DNA of 64,000 nt, taken from contig CAMXSN010000005.1 of assembly GCA_947246685.1 (NCBI GenBank), forward strand, positions 1 to 64,000, in the 5' to 3' direction. Position 1 is the first letter of the stretch. Every line of letters starts with the position of its first letter. A model generated the notes under the pieces. It worked only from the letters and a program-made list of their open reading frames with translations. It was not told the DNA's origin and made no database searches. The translations under genes were made by a program, and so were the position numbers. Source of the DNA: an uncultured Clostridia bacterium (lineage in GTDB: Bacteria > Bacillota > Clostridia > Christensenellales > UBA3700). Of the stretch, positions 60,167 to 64,000 are shown piece after piece.

Positions 60167-60840
60167 AGGTTTACCTTCCTGTCGATATCTTTATTTTTTG
60201 CATAGTTTTTTCTTACGTATTCAACTACGTCATAAGGGCTTTTTGCTCTAAACACTATATTTTTGCTGTCAATCGAGTCGTAATCTCCGAATCCCCAAAG
60301 ACAAAGAATGCAATCCATCCCCGCCTGCTCGGCGCCCTCGACGTCGTATATCGTGTCTCCCACCATAACGCAATCTTCCGCTTTTATTCCCAGAGAATTT
60401 ATTGCATAATCCAATACCTCTTTCTTTGTCTCGCGACTGTTGTAGACCAACCCCGACAAAACGTCTATATATTCGCTGACTCCGAAATATTCGAGAAGAT
60501 GCGCCGCCTCTTCGTGCTTCTTGCAGGTGGCAACGCCCGTTTTGATTCCGTCGGTCTCGTGACAGAGCTTGAGCATATCTTCAACTCCGTCATACAGTCT
60601 GCTTTTGTAGATAGCCTTCTCGCCCACGTAATGTTCTCTGAAATATTTGACCGCCTCGTATGCGATATCCTCTCCGATATATTTTGCAAAAGTCTCCGAC
60701 AACGGAGGTCCGATAAAACGCGAGTAATGACTCTCGTCTATGTCAATGCCGTAATGGTCAAAAGTCATTGCGAGGATTTGAGCGCAACCTTCGTAGGTAT
60801 TGCTTATAGTGCCGTCAAAATCAAAAAATATATATTTCAT
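60163..60840 (-). CDS. HAD-family phosphatase (phosphoglycolate phosphatase-like)
   Basis: 225 residues. Motif I 'FFDFDGTISNTYEG' with the Asp nucleophile, motif II 'TGVATCKK', motif III Lys in 'SRETKKEVLDYA', motif IV 'VMVGDTIYDVEGA'. A helical cap at 17-85 makes it the Gph/PpaX type. Substrate not assignable. 45 bp after valS. Confidence 0.85.
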   Translation of the reverse strand: MKYIFFDFDGTISNTYEGCAQILAMTFDHYGIDIDESHYSRFIGPPLSETFAKYIGEDIAYEAVKYFREHYVGEKAIYKSRLYDGVEDMLKLCHETDGIKTGVATCKKHEEAAHLLEYFGVSEYIDVLSGLVYNSRETKKEVLDYAINSLGIKAEDCVMVGDTIYDVEGAEQAGMDCILCLWGFGDYDSIDSKNIVFRAKSPYDVVEYVRKNYAKNKDIDRKVNL

Positions 60841-60885
60841 TCGTATTATTATGCGTACCTTTGCTTTTTATATTAGCAATGAGCG

Positions 60886-63513
60886 TCATATCCTTTTGAG
60901 ATTTTCCAATTCAGCTTTGAGTTTTTTTGCTTTCTCCTCATAGTTTATGAGTTTTTCTTTCTCTTTGTCTATGAGAGCTTTCGGAGCTTTTGCCACAAAT
61001 CCTTGGTTGGATAACATCTTGGAACTTCTCTCGACTTCTTTGAGAGTATTTTCGTATTCGCATGTCAATCTTGCGATTTCTTTTTCCGTATCGACCAGAT
61101 CTCCAAGCGGAACGGCTATCTCTCCGAAATCTCCAAACAGCGACACGACGTTGCCGTCAAAATCGTTCTTGCTCTCAAGGAATTCAACTCGCTCGGCGCT
61201 TGCAAGTTTGCTTATATAACCCACGTCTTTGGGATTGACGGAGCTTGCTATGAAGTATATGCTTATTTTTTTGGACGGAGCAACGCCTTTTTCCGCCTTC
61301 ATATTACGTATCGCCTTGACGGACTCCATTGCTTTTGCAAATTCCGCGCTCTCTTTCGTATAGTTGAATTTCTTGTTGACGCTCGGCCACTCCGACACAA
61401 CTATGCTCTTCTTTGCCGTGGGCAAATTCTTATAGATCTCTTCGGTAATAAACGGTACGAACGGATGCATAAGTTTAAGAATATTCTCAAGCGCGTATAC
61501 CAAGACAGAAAGAGTATTGACTTTCTTATCCTCGCTGTCGCCGTAGAGCGTAACCTTGGCAAGTTCGATATACCAATCGCAGAATTCCGTCCAAACAAAG
61601 TCGTAGAGCTTCGCCGCCGCGTTGCCGAGTTCGTACTTTTCGAGATTTGCCGTAATCTCTTTGATAGCTCTGTTCATTCTCGACAGTATCCATTTGTCGG
61701 CGTTGGTCAATCTAAACGTGCCGAGCTCTTTCAATTTCACGCCTTTCAGATTTAGCAATACGAATCGCGAAGCGTTCCATAGCTTATTCATGAAATTGCG
61801 AGAAAATTCGGTTTTTTGATCGGTATATCTCGTATCGTTGCCCGGCGCCAATCCCTGAACGATCGAAAATCTCAAGCTGTCTGCGCCGTAATTTTCTATA
61901 ATCTCCAACGGATCGATTCCGTTGCCGAGAGACTTGCTCATCTTTCTGCCTTGCGAATCCCTGACGATTCCGTGTATTAGGACCTCGGGGAAAGGTATCT
62001 CGCCCATATGCTCCAATCCGGAGAATATCATTCTTGCCACCCAGAAGAATATTATATCGTAAGCCGTGACAAGCAAACTGTTGGGATAGAAGTATTTCAA
62101 ATCTTCCGTCTTGTCGGGATATCCCAACGTTGAAAACGGCCACAACGCGCTTGAAAACCACGTATCCAACACGTCTTCGTCTTGACGCATATGCCTGCCT
62201 CCGCACTTGGGACAGGTCTCGACCGCGGTCTTAGATACGCTCATTTCACCGCAATCCGAGCAATAATACGCCGGAATTCTGTGACCCCACCAAAGCTGAC
62301 GGGATATGCACCAATCGCGGATATTTTCCATCCAATTGAAATATACTTTGCTGAATCTCGCGGGTATAAATTCTACTTTCTTTTTCTTAACGACGTCTAT
62401 CGCAGGCTTTGCGAGCGGCTCCATTTTGACAAACCACTGCTTGCTGACGATAGGTTCTACGGTCGCGTGACAACGGTAACATTCTCCGACGTTGTGCTTA
62501 TAGTTTTCTATCTTGACCATATAACCAAGCGCCGTCAAATCATCGCAGAGTCTCTTTCTTGCTTCGACTCTGTCCAACCCTTTATATTTGCCAGCGTTGT
62601 CATTCATACTGCCGTCGTCGTTCATAATCCTGATCACTTGCAGTCCGTGTCTCAATCCGACTTCAAAGTCGTTGGGATCGTGAGCGGGAGTGATCTTTAC
62701 CGCGCCGCTGCCAAAATCTTTTTCTACGTATTCGTCGGCAACTATCGGAATCTCTTTATCCATAAGCGGCAATATGAGAGTTTTGCCTATCATATCTTTA
62801 TATCTGCCGTCTTCGGGATTGACCGCGACCGCAGTATCGCCAAGCATTGTCTCGGGTCTGGTAGTTGCGACTATTATTTCGCCGCTGCCGTCGGCAAGAG
62901 GATATCTTATATGCCACAGATGACTGTCTTGTTCCGCATACTCAACCTCTGCGTCGCTCAATGCAGTCTTACAGCACGGGCACCAATTAATGATCCTGTC
63001 TCCCTTATAAATCAATCCTTTGTTGTAGAGATTTACAAACACTTCGTTGACGGCTTTGGAGCATTTCTCGTCCATAGTAAAGGTCTCTCGCGACCAATCG
63101 CAAGACGCGCCTAGTTTTTTTAGTTGTTCGACAATTCTGCCTCCGTATTGCTCTTTCCATGCCCACGCTCTTTGGAGAAAGCCGTCTCGACCTACGTCTT
63201 GTTTTGTCAAGCCCTCGTCTTTTCTCATCTTCTCGACAATCTTGACTTCTGTCGCAATAGAAGCATGATCAGTGCCCGGCAGCCATAGCGTGCTGAAGCC
63301 CTGCATTCTCTTAAATCTTATGATAACGTCCTGTATCGTGTCGTTGAGCGCGTGACCGATATGTAACTGCCCCGTAATATTCGGCGGAGGTATCACTATA
63401 GTAAAAGGTTCTTTCTTTGCGTCGACCTTAGCTTTGAAATACCCCTTATCCATCCACTCCTTATACAGCTTGTTTTCAAACGATTTAGGATCGTAAGTCT
63501 TTGACATTTCCAT
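60886..63513 (-). CDS. valS: Valyl-tRNA synthetase
   Basis: 875 residues, class Ia. HIGH motif in 'PPPNITGQLHIGHALNDT', KMSKS in 'QGRKMSKSLGNGIDP' (near 525), zinc site 'YYCSDCG' ... 'CPKCGGRH', editing domain with 'ATTRPETMLGDTAVAVNP', and the C-terminal coiled coil typical of ValRS. ATG 63513 with AAGGA upstream. No T-box visible in the 122-bp gap. Confidence 0.97.
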   Translation of the reverse strand: MEMSKTYDPKSFENKLYKEWMDKGYFKAKVDAKKEPFTIVIPPPNITGQLHIGHALNDTIQDVIIRFKRMQGFSTLWLPGTDHASIATEVKIVEKMRKDEGLTKQDVGRDGFLQRAWAWKEQYGGRIVEQLKKLGASCDWSRETFTMDEKCSKAVNEVFVNLYNKGLIYKGDRIINWCPCCKTALSDAEVEYAEQDSHLWHIRYPLADGSGEIIVATTRPETMLGDTAVAVNPEDGRYKDMIGKTLILPLMDKEIPIVADEYVEKDFGSGAVKITPAHDPNDFEVGLRHGLQVIRIMNDDGSMNDNAGKYKGLDRVEARKRLCDDLTALGYMVKIENYKHNVGECYRCHATVEPIVSKQWFVKMEPLAKPAIDVVKKKKVEFIPARFSKVYFNWMENIRDWCISRQLWWGHRIPAYYCSDCGEMSVSKTAVETCPKCGGRHMRQDEDVLDTWFSSALWPFSTLGYPDKTEDLKYFYPNSLLVTAYDIIFFWVARMIFSGLEHMGEIPFPEVLIHGIVRDSQGRKMSKSLGNGIDPLEIIENYGADSLRFSIVQGLAPGNDTRYTDQKTEFSRNFMNKLWNASRFVLLNLKGVKLKELGTFRLTNADKWILSRMNRAIKEITANLEKYELGNAAAKLYDFVWTEFCDWYIELAKVTLYGDSEDKKVNTLSVLVYALENILKLMHPFVPFITEEIYKNLPTAKKSIVVSEWPSVNKKFNYTKESAEFAKAMESVKAIRNMKAEKGVAPSKKISIYFIASSVNPKDVGYISKLASAERVEFLESKNDFDGNVVSLFGDFGEIAVPLGDLVDTEKEIARLTCEYENTLKEVERSSKMLSNQGFVAKAPKALIDKEKEKLINYEEKAKKLKAELENLKRI

Positions 63514-63635
63514 AATTTTTTCCTTCTTGATTGATCTCGATATATTTAACTTGATTTTTTAACTTGTTATACTTTCATATTCATCGTCGTCAAAACGTAA
63601 AACTCGCTATTAACGGCGCTTTCATACGTCAAAAT

Positions 63636-63902
63636 TCACTTCTGCATCATTATGATAGCAAACAGCATTCCCAGAAAAACAATACCCACTGATATATATT
63701 TGAACGCAAGAAATACCATATCGGTATTTTCTGCCTCGCCCTTGCTTTTTCTTTTTCTTGCAATGGCGTTAGCAATAGGTTTGCTGCAAAAGCTCATAAT
63801 CAGTCCTAACGCCATAACGCACATTCCGGCAATTACCGCAGGCTGAGTGAATCTCTCCCAATGAAACTTAATATCAACGAGCAATGTCTCAATGATTTCC
63901 AC
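63636..63902 (-). CDS. Small membrane protein
   Basis: 88 residues with two membrane helices around a basic loop (ARKRKSKGEAE). GTG start with GAGGT upstream, overlapping region just after the upstream gene's stop. Function unknown; it is probably co-transcribed with the partial gene. Confidence 0.65.
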   Translation of the reverse strand: MEIIETLLVDIKFHWERFTQPAVIAGMCVMALGLIMSFCSKPIANAIARKRKSKGEAENTDMVFLAFKYISVGIVFLGMLFAIIMMQK

Positions 63903-63905
63903 TTA

Positions 63906-64000
63906 TCATACCTCGTAGTTTTCCGTTTGTTCAACGCTTTGTCCCGACCGTCCGTCGTCCGCATTGACGTCGATTTGAGCGTCTTTGTCGCTATCCGATT
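63906..64000 (-). CDS. 3' end of a gene truncated by the window
   Basis: The minus strand is open from the window edge to TGA at 63906 and encodes an acidic, polar tail ending in 'SGQSVEQTENYEV'. It ends three bases before the GTG of the small membrane protein. Too short to identify. Confidence 0.6.
   Translation of the reverse strand, partial: SDSDKDAQIDVNADDGRSGQSVEQTENYEV

Overview
The window looks like a chromosome segment of an uncultured Clostridia-class Firmicute (moderate GC, strong GGAGG ribosome binding sites, TTGACA/TATAAT-type promoters, many TTG/GTG starts) that carries a large integrated conjugative element with attached accessory modules. Nothing in the sequence fixes the genus.

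Housekeeping flanks. On the left (1-3.9 kb) are ilvE, a YigZ-family protein, tyrS and a lipoprotein gene. On the right (56.3-64 kb) are tRNA-Thr(CGT), asnS, a structured non-coding RNA with its own promoter and terminator, two polytopic membrane proteins, a HAD phosphatase, valS and two small or partial genes.

Integrated region (about 4-56.3 kb). (A) 4.9-7.24 kb: a three-gene leftward cassette encoding an AbiEi/DUF6088-like regulator, an FRG-domain protein and an HNH nuclease. It is bounded by about 37-bp direct repeats. (B) 7.46-12.43 kb: an integration operon with two large serine recombinases, a third recombinase without a catalytic domain between them, and TnpV plus two small proteins. 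Its promoter overlaps an 18-bp palindrome. (C) 12.58-28.2 kb: the transfer module. It holds a surface protein ending in a VirB2-like segment, VirB4, a VirB6/TrbL-like protein, VirB2, a cysteine-repeat surface protein, VirD4, a MobL-type relaxase whose 5' end appears frameshifted, its accessory protein, a probable oriT, two DNA methyltransferases and an ArdC-like antirestriction protein. (D) 28.2-41.8 kb: a 3738-residue protein combining a MutS-domain-I-like segment, DNA methylase, SNF2 helicase and primase-polymerase, followed by regulators (two HTH proteins, a sigma-like factor, a zinc ribbon, a LexA-like repressor with operator). Two tandem terminators precede the sigma gene. (E) 42-51.1 kb: cargo, namely four paralogous membrane proteins plus the relic of a fifth, lipoproteins, a GNAT protein, a WYL regulator, an HTH-SdpI fusion and a SLOG protein. 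(F) 51.66-56.03 kb: an island lying between two copies of a 163-bp repeat (the right copy abuts tRNA-Thr). It encodes a nucleotidyltransferase, an Abi/HEPN protein with an RNxxxH motif, a DUF3800-like nuclease and a DUF2971 protein.

How it fits together. The relaxase and VirD4 would process and dock DNA into a minimal Gram-positive type IV secretion system. The giant protein, ArdC and methyltransferases would protect and replicate the incoming strand. The recombinases would excise and integrate the element. Modules A and F look like defence or toxin-antitoxin cargo. A 17-20 bp motif around GTAGGAC recurs five times, exactly at the module boundaries.
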